Source of the DNA: Pseudomonadota bacterium | GTDB taxonomy: Bacteria; Pseudomonadota; Alphaproteobacteria; Sphingomonadales; Sphingomonadaceae | Length of the DNA: 56,490 nt | Direction of reading: 5' to 3' | Assembly: GCA_029779535.1 (NCBI GenBank) | Contig: JAKPAG010000059.1 | Location: 1 to 56,490, forward strand | Part shown: positions 43,649 to 52,857 of the stretch, piece by piece | Position numbering within the stretch: the stretch's first letter is position 1 | How the letters are laid out: the number at the start of each line of letters is the position of its first letter | Notes under the pieces: model-generated | Database searches by the model: none | What the model was told of the DNA's origin: nothing | The model's input: only the letters and a program-made list of their open reading frames with translations | Made by a program: the position numbers and the translations under genes

Positions 43649-44779
43649 TTGCTGCGGCTGCTGCACCTTCATTCCAGCTTTGCCGCGGGCGGCAAGGAAC
43701 TGCGCGCGGCCAAGCTGATGAACGCCTTTGGCAAGGGGGTGGAACACACCGTCGTTTCGGCCGTGCCGGGCGAAATGGCCGCCGCCGCCGCAGTGGGCAG
43801 CCATGTGCGGGTATCCTACCCGGATGATTTCCCGTCGCTTTCCGGCCGGCCGTTCCCGCGCCGGCTGCTGGAACTGGCCCGCGCGATGCAGGGCTTTGAC
43901 CTGGTGTTGACCTATAATTGGGGCGCGATGGACGCGGTGCTGGCGCATACCGTGTTCGCGCGCCACCTGGGGCTGCCGCCGCTGGTCCATCACGAGGACG
44001 GCTTCAACCAGGACGAGGCCGAGCGGCTGAAGCCCCAGCGCAACTGGTTTCGCCGCGTCGCGCTGACCCACGCCCAGGCGCTGGTCGTGCCGTCACAGCG
44101 TCTGGAACACATTGCCCGCACTGCCTGGGGCCAGCCGGCGCGCAAGGTGGTACGGATCGCCAACGGCATCCCGCTCGCCGCCTATGGCCAGTCGGCCGCG
44201 CCCGATGCCCTGCCGCGCGTGATCAAGCATCCGGGCGAACTGTGGCTGGGCACGCTGGCCGGGCTGCGCGCGGTCAAGAACCTGCCCCGGCTGGTCCGCG
44301 CCTTTGCCGCGATGCCGCCGGAATGGAACCTGGTGATCCTGGGCGAAGGGCCGGAGCGCGATGCGATCCGTGCCGAAGCGGTCCGACTGGAACTGGGCCA
44401 CCGCGTCCACCTGCCGGGCTTTGCCGCCGATCCGGCCAGGGTGCTGGGGCTGTTTGACCTGTTCGCCCTGTCGTCCGACAGCGAGCAGTTCCCGATTTCC
44501 GTGGTCGAGGCGATGGCCGCCGGGCTGGCCGTTGCCAGCCCGCGCGTGGGCGATGTGGAAGCGATGCTTGCCCTGGAAAACCGCCCCTTCATCACCCCGG
44601 CGGGCGACGATGCCGCGCTGGGTGCAGCGCTGGCCGTGCTGGCTACGGCCCCGGACCTGCGCGCCCGTATCGGTGCTGCCAACCGCGCCAAGGCCGAAGC
44701 CGAATACGACGAGGCCAGGATGGTCGCCGCCTATGCCCGCGTCTATGGCGATGCCATGGGACGCAGATCGTTTCCCTGA
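43649..44779 (+). CDS. GT4-type glycosyltransferase
   Basis: A 376-residue glycosyltransferase. TTG 43649 is the only in-frame start near the N-terminal strand LRLLHLHSSFAAGGKE, two bases after the hydrolase stop. GT-B features are VVPSQRLEHI, ANGIPL, LGTLAGLRAVKNLPRLVRAF (donor loop), LVILGEGPERD, and the ESEFPIS-like motif SDSEQFPISVVEAMAAG with the donor-binding Glu. The acceptor is unknown; a role in exopolysaccharide or lipid glycosylation is possible. Confidence 0.88.
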   Translation: MLRLLHLHSSFAAGGKELRAAKLMNAFGKGVEHTVVSAVPGEMAAAAAVGSHVRVSYPDDFPSLSGRPFPRRLLELARAMQGFDLVLTYNWGAMDAVLAHTVFARHLGLPPLVHHEDGFNQDEAERLKPQRNWFRRVALTHAQALVVPSQRLEHIARTAWGQPARKVVRIANGIPLAAYGQSAAPDALPRVIKHPGELWLGTLAGLRAVKNLPRLVRAFAAMPPEWNLVILGEGPERDAIRAEAVRLELGHRVHLPGFAADPARVLGLFDLFALSSDSEQFPISVVEAMAAGLAVASPRVGDVEAMLALENRPFITPAGDDAALGAALAVLATAPDLRARIGAANRAKAEAEYDEARMVAAYARVYGDAMGRRSFP

Positions 44780-44826
44780 TCCCCGTTCAGCGGCCCTTCA
44801 GCGGGGGAAAGCCAGACAATCGCGGA

Positions 44827-44854
44827 TTGAAAAGGCGCGCCCATCGGCTAAACA
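44827..44854 (+). promoter_or_regulatory. Putative promoter for yfgM-bamB
   Basis: TTGAAA (44827-44832) and TAAACA (44849-44854) lie 16 bp apart, about 38 bp before the yfgM-like start. A direct repeat of TTCAGCGG lies further upstream. Confidence 0.4.
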
Positions 44855-44892
44855 GCGCGCACGTTGGATAAATAGACCGAAAGCAATCACCC

Positions 44893-45648
44893 TTGGCCCT
44901 GCGTCCCCAAAATCCTTCCAAACCGGCCGACGATCGTGAAGCGGCCCAGCAGGACGGGTTCCTGCGCGAAGTTGATGAAGCGCTGCGCGAGCAGGAATTC
45001 GTCGACCTTCTCAAGCGCTATGGCAAGCCGGTGGGGGGTGCGATTATCGCGCTGCTGCTGGGGCTGGCGGGCTATCTCTACTGGGATCACGCCCGCAGGG
45101 AAGCGGCCGGCGAACTGAGCGAAAAGACCATCCTCGCGCTCGACAAGATCGATCCGCGCGGCGGCGGACTGGACCAGGCGCTCAAGGACATCGACCCGCT
45201 GACCGGGGAAGGCGGCGCGGCATCGCAGGCCAATGCGCGGATGCTGCGCGCCGCGATTTCGTTCCAGCAGGGCAAGCAGGAAGACGCCGCGCGCGAATTT
45301 GCCGCTGTGGCCGCTGACGAAAAGGCGCCGCAGCCACTGCGCGACATGGCGCTGGTGCGCGAAACCGCGATCCGGTTCGACCAGCTTGCGCCGCAGCAGG
45401 TGGTGGACCGGCTGAAGGGCCTGGCCGTGCCGGGCAATCCGTGGTTCGGCAGCGCCGGTGAAATGGTTGGCATGGCCTATCTCAAGCAGGGCAAGCCGGA
45501 CCTGGCCGGGGCGATGTTCGTCGCCGTGGCCAAGGACAAGGACGTGCCTCAGTCGCTGCGGACCCGGATGCGCCAGATCGGCGGACAGCTGGGTTTCGAT
45601 GCGGGTGAGGATCCGGCGCAGGCAGCCGCCGCCGCCAGCGTACAGTAA
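44893..45648 (+). CDS. YfgM-like membrane-anchored TPR protein
   Basis: A 251-residue inner-membrane protein. Charged N-terminus (EVDEALREQEFVDLLKRYGK), one membrane helix (about 46-65, VGGAIIALLLGLAGYLYW) and a periplasmic region of tetratricopeptide helices with a GMAYLKQGKPDLAGAMF repeat. YfgM is an accessory of the Sec translocon and periplasmic chaperones and commonly precedes bamB. A TTG start at 44893 is used because no upstream ATG fits. Confidence 0.87.
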   Translation: MALRPQNPSKPADDREAAQQDGFLREVDEALREQEFVDLLKRYGKPVGGAIIALLLGLAGYLYWDHARREAAGELSEKTILALDKIDPRGGGLDQALKDIDPLTGEGGAASQANARMLRAAISFQQGKQEDAAREFAAVAADEKAPQPLRDMALVRETAIRFDQLAPQQVVDRLKGLAVPGNPWFGSAGEMVGMAYLKQGKPDLAGAMFVAVAKDKDVPQSLRTRMRQIGGQLGFDAGEDPAQAAAAASVQ

Positions 45649-45662
45649 GCAGGATGAAAGCG

Positions 45663-47009
45663 ATGCATTCCAACACCAATTCCCGCCGGATCGGCGCAGG
45701 TTCGCTGGCCGTGGTGCTGGCGCTGGCGCTGTCCGGTTGCGGCGCGTTCGGCGGCAAGGGCAAGCCGACCACGCCGACCGTGGGCAACCGCATCCCGATC
45801 CTGTCGCGGGTTGATACCGGGGCCAAGGTCGATCCGGCACTGGCCACCCTGTCGGTGATCGTGCCTCCGGCCGTGGCCAACACCGATTGGGCCCAGGCCG
45901 GCGGCACCGCCAACAAGAGCTATGGCAACCTCGCGCTGGCCGCCGCGCCGCAGCGCGCGTGGACCGCCAAGATCGCCGGCTCGGACAAGAAGCAGCGCCT
46001 GGCCGCGGCCCCGGTGGTCGGCGGCGGGCAGCTCTATGCCATGGATACGGCGGGCGTGGTCCGCGCCTTCGATGCGCAGACTGGCGCCCAGCGCTGGAGC
46101 GCGGGTTTCCAGATCAAGGGCGATGGCGCCAATTCGGTCTATGGCGGCGGTGCCAGCTATGACAATGGCCGGCTCTATGTGACCACCGGCATGGGCGAGG
46201 TTGCCGCGCTCGACGCCAAGACCGGCAAGGTGATCTGGAAGGTCAAGCCTGCCGGACCGCTGCGCGGTTCGCCGACGATCGCTTACAATTCGGTCTTCGT
46301 GATGACCATGGACAACCAACTGTGGTCGCTGAATGCCGAAGACGGCGCGCCGCTGTGGAACGAAACCGCCTCCACCGGGCAGACCGGGGTGTTCGGCGTG
46401 GCTGCGCCTGCCGCCGGGCAGGGTACGGTGATTTCGGGTTATTCGACCGGCGAGCTGATTGCCTACCGTTATGAAAACGGCCGCCAGCTGTGGAACGACG
46501 CGCTGGCCCGCACCTCGCTGTCGACCTCGGTGGGCGTGCTGACCGACATCGACGCCGATCCGATCATCGATCGCGGCCGGGTCTATGCGCTGGGCCAGGG
46601 TGGGCGCATGGCCGCTTACGAGCTGGTCACCGGCCAGCGCATCTGGGAACTCAACCTCGCGGGGATTTCCACCCCGGCGGTGGCGGGGGACTGGATCTTC
46701 ACCCTGACCGACGATGGCAAGTTGCTGGCCATCGCCCGCGCCACGGGCAAGGTGCGCTGGATGCACCAGTTGGCCCGGTTCGAGAACGAGAAGAAGAAGA
46801 AGAATCCGATCTTCTGGACCGGCCCGGTGCTGGCCGGGGACCGGCTGTGGTTCGTCAATTCCAACGGCCAGGTCTTTTCCGCCTCGGTCGCGGACGGTTC
46901 GCCGGTGCCGTTCACCGAACTCAAGGAATCGGTCTCGCTGGCCCCGATCGTGGCGGGCGGCACGCTCTATATCCTGGATGACGGCGGCCGGATCAGCGCT
47001 TTCCGGTAA
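45663..47009 (+). CDS. bamB: Outer-membrane assembly lipoprotein BamB
   Basis: A 448-residue PQQ-like eight-bladed beta-propeller lipoprotein, part of the BAM complex that inserts outer-membrane proteins. The lipobox is ALSGC, and repeated Trp-docking blades (DAQTGAQRWSAGF, DAKTGKVIWKV, NAEDGAPLWNE, LVTGQRIWEL) define the propeller. ATG 45663 is preferred because GCAGG lies 9 bases upstream; ATG 45654 has no spacing. It is followed by a strong hairpin, not by der as in many genomes. Confidence 0.95.
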   Translation: MHSNTNSRRIGAGSLAVVLALALSGCGAFGGKGKPTTPTVGNRIPILSRVDTGAKVDPALATLSVIVPPAVANTDWAQAGGTANKSYGNLALAAAPQRAWTAKIAGSDKKQRLAAAPVVGGGQLYAMDTAGVVRAFDAQTGAQRWSAGFQIKGDGANSVYGGGASYDNGRLYVTTGMGEVAALDAKTGKVIWKVKPAGPLRGSPTIAYNSVFVMTMDNQLWSLNAEDGAPLWNETASTGQTGVFGVAAPAAGQGTVISGYSTGELIAYRYENGRQLWNDALARTSLSTSVGVLTDIDADPIIDRGRVYALGQGGRMAAYELVTGQRIWELNLAGISTPAVAGDWIFTLTDDGKLLAIARATGKVRWMHQLARFENEKKKKNPIFWTGPVLAGDRLWFVNSNGQVFSASVADGSPVPFTELKESVSLAPIVAGGTLYILDDGGRISAFR

Positions 47010-47018
47010 GGGATTGGT

Positions 47019-47053
47019 GTTGCAAAGCCCTTTGCGGAGGCAAAGGGCGCAAC
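47019..47053 (+). terminator. Intrinsic terminator after bamB
   Basis: A 14-bp stem, with a 3-base AAA bulge on the left arm, runs from 47019-47035 to 47040-47053 around a GGAG loop and leads into TTGTCTTGTT. It begins 9 bp after the bamB stop. Confidence 0.75.
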
Positions 47054-47099
47054 TTGTCTTGTTACGCGCGCTTTAACCAATCCCTGCTAACCGGGCGGC

Positions 47100-48428
47100 A
47101 TGACCGTGCCTGCCCACGCCGTGCCGCCGCGTCCGTCCAGCGATGTCTCGTCCGCCGTGGGGCTGGTGGGGGCGCTGGGTCTGTGCGGCTGGATCCTGCT
47201 GTGCCACTTCTACCCCGAAATCGCGCCGCTGCTGGGGCTTGATCCCGCGCGCGGGCGGCTGACCGGGCCGAACGCGGCGCTGATGGGGCTGGTTGCCGCC
47301 GCGCTGCCGATGGTCCTGTGGTCGGTGCTGGTCGACAAGGTTCACTTGCGCCCCTCCACCGGGATCGATTGGTCGCTGAAGCGACAGCTGGGCGACGTGA
47401 TCGACATTTCGATCACCAAGCTGGCCGGGCTATGGGCCACCTGGGTGCTGATCGGCTGCCTTTACGCGCTGGGGCGGTGGTACTGGAACGAATTCTACGC
47501 GATCTCGATGCAGGTTTTGACCGCGGTGATGGTGCCGGTGTTCTTCCTGTCGGTGCCCTATGTGCTGTGGCTTGACCGGGTGCTGGTGGAACCGAAGGAC
47601 GCCAGCTGGCACTTTGGCGCGATGCTGGTCGGGCGCGAGGCCTATGACCCCGACAAGGTCCGCATCCACTTGCGCGCCTGGGCGGTGAAGGGGTTCTTCA
47701 CTGCCTTCATGATCGCCATTGTCCCCGCCGGGTTCGCCGATCTGGTGGGCCGCAACTGGAGTGAATTCGTGCACGATCCGGTGCTGCTCGCCGGGCTGCT
47801 AATTACCATGATGTTCGTGTTCGACGAACAGATCGGCACGGTCGGCTATATCCTGACGATGAAGCCGCTCGACGCGCAGATCCGCTCGGCCAATCCCTAT
47901 CTGGCAGGCTGGGTCGCGGCGCTGATGTGCTATCCGCCGTTCCAGGTGATGCAGGGCGGCGGGCCGCTGCAGTACGACATCAACACGCGCGACTGGGCCT
48001 TCTGGTTTGCCGGCAACGCCCCGCTGCTGTGGATCTGGGCGGCGCTGCTGGTCACGCTGACCGGGATCTATGCCTGGGCGACCGTGGTGTTCGGGATCCG
48101 CTTTTCCAACCTGACCTATCGCGGGGTGATCACGGTCGGGCCCTATGCCTATACCCGCCACCCGGCCTATCTTTCCAAGAACGCGTTCTGGTGGCTTGCG
48201 ACGCTGCCGTTCCTGGTGACCAGCGGATCAATGGCGGACGCGATCCGCAACACCTTCTTTCTCGGTTGCGTCAGCGCGGTCTATTACTGGCGCGCCCGGA
48301 CCGAGGAAAAGCACCTGCTGGCCGAAGACCCGAAATACCGCGCCTATTACAACTGGATGCAGCAGCACGGGGTGATCACCGCCCGGCTGGCCCGGCTGGG
48401 CCAGGTGTTGCACCGGCGGCGGGGGTAG
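47100..48428 (+). CDS. Large ICMT-type membrane methyltransferase
   Basis: A 442-residue polytopic inner-membrane protein with roughly nine or ten helices. The C-terminal 110 residues carry the isoprenylcysteine carboxyl methyltransferase (ICMT/PEMT) SAM site: VGPYAYTRHPAYLSKNAF, then EEKHLLAEDPKYRAYY. The N-terminal 300 residues are extra helices not in standard bacterial ICMT proteins of about 200 residues. Methylation of a lipid or small lipophilic acceptor is likely. No partner gene is nearby. GTTA/ACC context around the ATG is weak; no better start exists. Confidence 0.82.
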   Translation: MTVPAHAVPPRPSSDVSSAVGLVGALGLCGWILLCHFYPEIAPLLGLDPARGRLTGPNAALMGLVAAALPMVLWSVLVDKVHLRPSTGIDWSLKRQLGDVIDISITKLAGLWATWVLIGCLYALGRWYWNEFYAISMQVLTAVMVPVFFLSVPYVLWLDRVLVEPKDASWHFGAMLVGREAYDPDKVRIHLRAWAVKGFFTAFMIAIVPAGFADLVGRNWSEFVHDPVLLAGLLITMMFVFDEQIGTVGYILTMKPLDAQIRSANPYLAGWVAALMCYPPFQVMQGGGPLQYDINTRDWAFWFAGNAPLLWIWAALLVTLTGIYAWATVVFGIRFSNLTYRGVITVGPYAYTRHPAYLSKNAFWWLATLPFLVTSGSMADAIRNTFFLGCVSAVYYWRARTEEKHLLAEDPKYRAYYNWMQQHGVITARLARLGQVLHRRRG

Positions 48429-48452
48429 GATTGGACAAGGCCGCGTGCGGAC

Positions 48453-48755
48453 CTAAAGCTCTGCCGCGCCGGTCACTTCGTAAACGGTGATCTTGCGCCC
48501 CGTCAGGCCCAGCGCGGCGCGTTCCTCGCCCCAGACGGCCATGTGCGGCGTCTTGAGATGGACGGCGAGTTGCTCGCGGCTTTCCCACACTTCGCTCACC
48601 CGGATCAGGCCGGGGTCCAGCACGTCTTCGGCATAGTTGTATTCGATGCAGCCGTCCTCGGCGCGGGTCGCCAGCATCACCTTGGCCATCAGCGGGCGGG
48701 CGGCTGCCATGTTTTCGGGCGGCATGCGGAACTGGCCGATCACGGCAACCGGCAT
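48453..48755 (-). CDS. Antibiotic biosynthesis monooxygenase (ABM) family protein
   Basis: A 100-residue ferredoxin-like dimeric-barrel protein. The fold is seen in VAVIGQFRMPPE, ARPLMAKVMLATRAEDGCIEYNY (in part), and VSEVWESREQLAVHLKTPHM with the family HL-x-TPHM-type motif. Members act on quinones or as small monooxygenases; the role here is unknown. ATG 48755 shares a base with the gshA stop (TGATG), so it is translated with gshA, which suggests an oxidative-stress link. Confidence 0.85.
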   Translation of the reverse strand: MPVAVIGQFRMPPENMAAARPLMAKVMLATRAEDGCIEYNYAEDVLDPGLIRVSEVWESREQLAVHLKTPHMAVWGEERAALGLTGRKITVYEVTGAAEL

Positions 48756-50125
48756 CAGAACGCCTCCTCGTAAACGCGGGACAGATCGCCGCCCCATTCG
48801 CCATGATACTTGTCGAGCAGGACCTGCGCCGGAACCTTGCCGCTGCGCACGATCTCGTCGAGCGGGGCAAGGAAGCCGGTTTCGTTGTCGCCAATGCTGT
48901 TGAGCCGGGCACGGGCCGACAGGCCGGCGCGGGCGATGTCGAGCACGCGCGGAGCGATGTCGCGCAACGTCCCGCCGCCCGGAATCGGCGCATCCAGCCC
49001 CAGCTTCGGCACGGCGGCGCGCAGGGCCTCACGCCCTGCCATGTCCCAGCCCTTGACCAGGTCCCACGCCGCGTCGAGCGCGCCCTGATCGTACAGCAGG
49101 CCGACCCAGAAGGCGGGCAGGGCGCAGATCCGGTTCCACGGCCCGCCATCGGCGCCGCGCATTTCGAGGAAGCTCTTCAGCCGCACTTCGGGGAAGGCGG
49201 TGGAAAGGTGGTCGATCCAGTCGCTTTCGGTCGGCAATTCGCCGGGCAGCGCGGGCAGCTCGCCCTTCAGGAAGTCGCGGAAGCTTTGCCCGGCGGCATC
49301 GATGTATTTTCCGTCGCGGAAGACGAAATACATCGGCACGTCGAGCATGTATTCGACGTAGCGATCATAGCCGAAGCCATCTTCGAACACGAAGCCCAGC
49401 ATCCCGGTGCGGTGCGGGTCGGTATCGGTCCAGATGTGGCTGCGGTACGACAGGAAGCCGTTGGGCTTGCCATCGGTGAACGGCGAATTGGCGAACAGCG
49501 CGGTGGCCAGCGGCTGCAGCGCCAGGCTGGTGCGGAACTTCTGCACCATGTCCGCCTCGCTGCCATAGTCGAGGTTGACCTGGATGGTGCAGGTCCGCAG
49601 CATCATGTCGAGGCCGAGGTTGCCGACGCGCGGCATGTGCCGCAGCATGATGGCATAGCGCCCCTTGGGCATGATCGGCAGGTCTTCGCGCGCCTTGTCG
49701 GGCCACATGCCCAGGCCCAGGAAAGCCGTGCCGGTGCGTTCCCCGATCGCTTTGACCTGATCCAGGTGGCGGCCGGTTTCGTCACAGGTCTGGTGCAGGT
49801 TGTCGAGCGGGGCGCCCGACAGTTCAAGCTGGCCGGCCGGCTCCAGGCTGACCGTGCCGTCGCTGCCGGACATGGCGATGACGTTGCCGCCCTCGATCAC
49901 TTCTTTCCAGCCGAAATCCTTCAGCGCCAGCAGCAGGTCGCGGATGCCGCCGGGTTCGTCATAGCTGGGGGCGCGGTGATCGCTGCGCTTGAACACCAGC
50001 TTTTCGTGTTCGGTGCCGATCCGCCAGCGGTCACGCGGCTTTTCGCCCTTGATCATCGGGGCCAGCAATTGATCGCGGCTTTCGATCACCGGATCGTTGC
50101 TATCTGAAACCTGTCTGGTGCTCAT
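48755..50125 (-). CDS. gshA: Glutamate-cysteine ligase (plant/alphaproteobacterial type)
   Basis: A 456-residue enzyme making gamma-glutamylcysteine, the first step of glutathione synthesis. The start region RIGTEHEKLVFKRSDH, GSDGTVSLEPAGQLELSG and MRTCTIQVNLDYGSEADM (in part) mark the class found in plants and alphaproteobacteria. ATG 50125 is chosen because upstream codons lack homology. A small ABM-family gene is coupled at its 3' end. Confidence 0.94.
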   Translation of the reverse strand: MSTRQVSDSNDPVIESRDQLLAPMIKGEKPRDRWRIGTEHEKLVFKRSDHRAPSYDEPGGIRDLLLALKDFGWKEVIEGGNVIAMSGSDGTVSLEPAGQLELSGAPLDNLHQTCDETGRHLDQVKAIGERTGTAFLGLGMWPDKAREDLPIMPKGRYAIMLRHMPRVGNLGLDMMLRTCTIQVNLDYGSEADMVQKFRTSLALQPLATALFANSPFTDGKPNGFLSYRSHIWTDTDPHRTGMLGFVFEDGFGYDRYVEYMLDVPMYFVFRDGKYIDAAGQSFRDFLKGELPALPGELPTESDWIDHLSTAFPEVRLKSFLEMRGADGGPWNRICALPAFWVGLLYDQGALDAAWDLVKGWDMAGREALRAAVPKLGLDAPIPGGGTLRDIAPRVLDIARAGLSARARLNSIGDNETGFLAPLDEIVRSGKVPAQVLLDKYHGEWGGDLSRVYEEAF

Positions 50126-50199
50126 GGCGCGGGGATAAGTGCGCGGGCAGCGAAGCGCCAGCAATAATTTCTTGGTGCCGCGACACGCAACCGCAGCGA

Positions 50200-52797
50200 T
50201 CAGCGGACCGTCACGTCATAGCCGAGCGCGGCCGTGGCGGCGGCGGCAAGCGCGGTGACCTGTGCGCTGATGGTCGATCCGGTGACGGCGGCGGCGAAGC
50301 CGTCGGTATCGTCGGCCCCGGTGTCGTTGTCATCTTCCACCGTCGTCAACGCGGCGCAACCGGTGCCCGAGCGCAAGGTGCCCGCGACATAGGTCAGCGT
50401 GGCGGGCAGGGCATCGGACAGGCTGATCGAACTGGCCGAAGTGTTGCCGCCGTTGCTGAGCGTGACGCAGTAGCGCATCACCGCGCCCGGAATCGCCTTG
50501 GGATTGGTGGTGCCGCTGATCGGATCGCTCAGCACCGAACTGGTCTTGGCCACTGTCAGGTTGGGATAGATCACGGTGACCTGGTAATCCTCGACCTCGC
50601 CGTATCCGGCCAGGCCGCTGCTGGCCGCGCCGCTGTTGGACGAGAAGCGCAGTCGGGCGATGGTGGGGTTCAGCGTGGTATTGGCCGTGGGGGTCAGGGC
50701 CAGCGCGATCACGCCGTTGACCGTGCCGTCACTATCGCCGCTGCCGCCGTCGACGGCATCGGTGATCACCGCCTCGTTGGTATCGGCAAAGTCGCCGTCG
50801 CCGTTGCGGTCGAACCACAGGCTGAGCTTGCCCGGACCGCTGACCGCCACGTTGATCGTGCTGGTCTGGCTGCGGATCAGGGTGGGAATGGTCGCGCCAT
50901 CGTCGGCATCGGCAGAGGCATTGACGCTGTCATAGGCGCTGGCTTCGCTGGTCACGGCGGCGCCCATGCGCAGCCCCGGCAGGGTGCGATGGCTGGCCGC
51001 GCCATAGCTGGTGCCGGTCAGCGGGGCGTCGCTGAAATCGTAGGGCGCATAGAAGCCAAAGGCCGCCGCCGATCCGCCGCCGGCATACATGGTCACGGCC
51101 AGTGACAGGCTGCTGGCCGTGGTTTCGACCACGGCGGTGCCGCCGCCGCCACTCGCGGGATCATAGATCGTCGTGCCGGTCCCGGCATTGCTGACGGTGA
51201 TCGAACCATAGCTTTCGACCGTCTGCCAGTTGGACCCGTTGGTGGTTGCCGCCACCGATTCGCTGGCGATTGCCCCGCCGGAATCCTCGGCGTCGGCCAT
51301 GACATAGCGCAGGCTGGTGGCGCTGCCGTTCAGCGTGGCCGACAGGGCCAGGTTGAACTGCGGATCCTCGGTGTCGACGGCGTTGCGCAGCCCGATCGCG
51401 CCCAGCCCGGCGTGCAGCAATTGCAGGGTGTCGCCGCTCCATTCGCCGGGGGTGTAGGGCCGCAGGGCCTTGGTCAATCCGGTGATCTGCCCGGTGATGG
51501 TCAGCCCGTCGCCGGCGGTCCAGGTCTTGTTGACGATCGCCCCGGCGTTGAACTGGCTGGTGCCGGTGCACGACCAGTCGAGCCAGAACAACTGGCCTGG
51601 TTTGGCGCTGCTGCCGCTGCTGGCAAAGCCCGATCCACTTGCGCTCGATCCACTTGGGCAATTGATGGTGTTGGCGCCGATGGTGGCCGTTCGGCTGGCG
51701 TAATCGTCCTCGCCGGTGGCGCCGTTGTTGACGGTGGAATCGGGGTCAGGCAGCGAACTGGCGGTGATCTGTGCGGTGTTGGTCAGGCTGGTGCCGACCG
51801 CGCCGCTGGCTGTTACCGTGATTGTCAGCGATGCGCTGGCCCCGCTCGCCAGGCTGCCCACGCTCCACACCCCGGTGCCGCTGGTATAGGTGCCGGTGCC
51901 GGCGGCGCTGACAAAGGTCACGCCGACGGGCAGCACGTCGCTGACCGTCACGCCGGTCGCGGTGGCGTTGGATGATGCGGCGCTGTTGGCGGACAGGGTA
52001 TAGGTGAACGTGGTGCCATAGGTCGGGCTGCTGCTTGAAATCGACATGGTCAGCGCCAGGTCGGCTTGCGGCGGGACCGATTGCAGGCACACCTTCTGCA
52101 GGTTGAAAGAGCCGCCGGTCGCCCCGGTGAAGCCCCAGATCGGCTTGCTGGTGCCGGTATAGGCGGCAATGTCGATCGCGCCACTCGCGCGCAGGGTGCC
52201 ATCGACGTAGACCGCCGCGTTCTTGGACGAAGCGGTCCAGACCAGGCGGACCGTGTGGTATAGTCCGTCCTCGAGGTTGGGCAGGTTGATGGCCCCGCCC
52301 AGGTTGTGATCGATGTTGCCGTTGGCATTGAAGGCCAGGTGGTCGGACAGCGTCTCGCCCGTGCCGGAGAAGGTATCCAGTTCCATCGCTACCGATTGCC
52401 CGATCCCGCCGGTGCCGCCGACGTTGCCATAACCCAGGCTGCTGCCGCCGCCGCCGAGATTGGCCGAAGCGGGATTGCGGAAGGTCAGGGTGATGCCGTC
52501 GGCCCCGCCGTCGCTGTCGCCCAGGTAGGCCTTGAAGGTGAAATCGGCGTTCTGCGCCAGGTCGATCGGCGCGCCGCTCCACCAGGCGCCGACCTGGCCC
52601 GATGTATTGGCCGTCAGCTGGATTTCGTTGCCCGTCAGGATCGCGGCGGTGCCGACCGTGCTGCCGGTGGCGCCAATGCAGCTTTGCGCCCGGGCCGCCA
52701 TGGGCAGCAGCGCCAGGGTCGCCAACAGCGCGCACAGCGCCAGCGCCCGGCGCAACAGGCGCGCGGCAAGGCTTTGGCGGGCGACAGATTCGCGCAT
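50200..52797 (-). CDS. Large secreted lectin/DUF11/GEVED protein
   Basis: An 865-residue exported protein. A long signal peptide (charged then hydrophobic, AARAQ at about 33-37) is followed by an L-type-lectin-like domain (about 40-240, with a SVAMELDTFSG motif and VRLVW strand), a DUF11 repeat (about 248-370), a 200-residue beta-rich segment, a GEVED domain with its name motif in GYGEVEDYQVTV (about 660-760) and a partial second DUF11-type repeat. Many Ser/Thr/Gly and few charges. It is probably a cell-surface adhesin or glycan-binding protein; no LPxTG or autotransporter domain is visible. Confidence 0.85.
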   Translation of the reverse strand: MRESVARQSLAARLLRRALALCALLATLALLPMAARAQSCIGATGSTVGTAAILTGNEIQLTANTSGQVGAWWSGAPIDLAQNADFTFKAYLGDSDGGADGITLTFRNPASANLGGGGSSLGYGNVGGTGGIGQSVAMELDTFSGTGETLSDHLAFNANGNIDHNLGGAINLPNLEDGLYHTVRLVWTASSKNAAVYVDGTLRASGAIDIAAYTGTSKPIWGFTGATGGSFNLQKVCLQSVPPQADLALTMSISSSSPTYGTTFTYTLSANSAASSNATATGVTVSDVLPVGVTFVSAAGTGTYTSGTGVWSVGSLASGASASLTITVTASGAVGTSLTNTAQITASSLPDPDSTVNNGATGEDDYASRTATIGANTINCPSGSSASGSGFASSGSSAKPGQLFWLDWSCTGTSQFNAGAIVNKTWTAGDGLTITGQITGLTKALRPYTPGEWSGDTLQLLHAGLGAIGLRNAVDTEDPQFNLALSATLNGSATSLRYVMADAEDSGGAIASESVAATTNGSNWQTVESYGSITVSNAGTGTTIYDPASGGGGTAVVETTASSLSLAVTMYAGGGSAAAFGFYAPYDFSDAPLTGTSYGAASHRTLPGLRMGAAVTSEASAYDSVNASADADDGATIPTLIRSQTSTINVAVSGPGKLSLWFDRNGDGDFADTNEAVITDAVDGGSGDSDGTVNGVIALALTPTANTTLNPTIARLRFSSNSGAASSGLAGYGEVEDYQVTVIYPNLTVAKTSSVLSDPISGTTNPKAIPGAVMRYCVTLSNGGNTSASSISLSDALPATLTYVAGTLRSGTGCAALTTVEDDNDTGADDTDGFAAAVTGSTISAQVTALAAAATAALGYDVTVR

Positions 52798-52826
52798 GCC
52801 CGCGGGACTAGGCGAACCTGGCTAGC

Positions 52827-52845
52827 ACCCCGCAAATTCCGGGGT
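52827..52845 (-). terminator. Small hairpin between rsmE and the lectin-like gene
   Basis: ACCCCG (52827-52832) pairs with CGGGGT (52840-52845) around a 7-base loop. It lies after rsmE and 30 bp before the next gene in the same direction. It may be an attenuator or weak terminator. Confidence 0.35.
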
Positions 52846-52857
52846 CAGGGCAAACCC

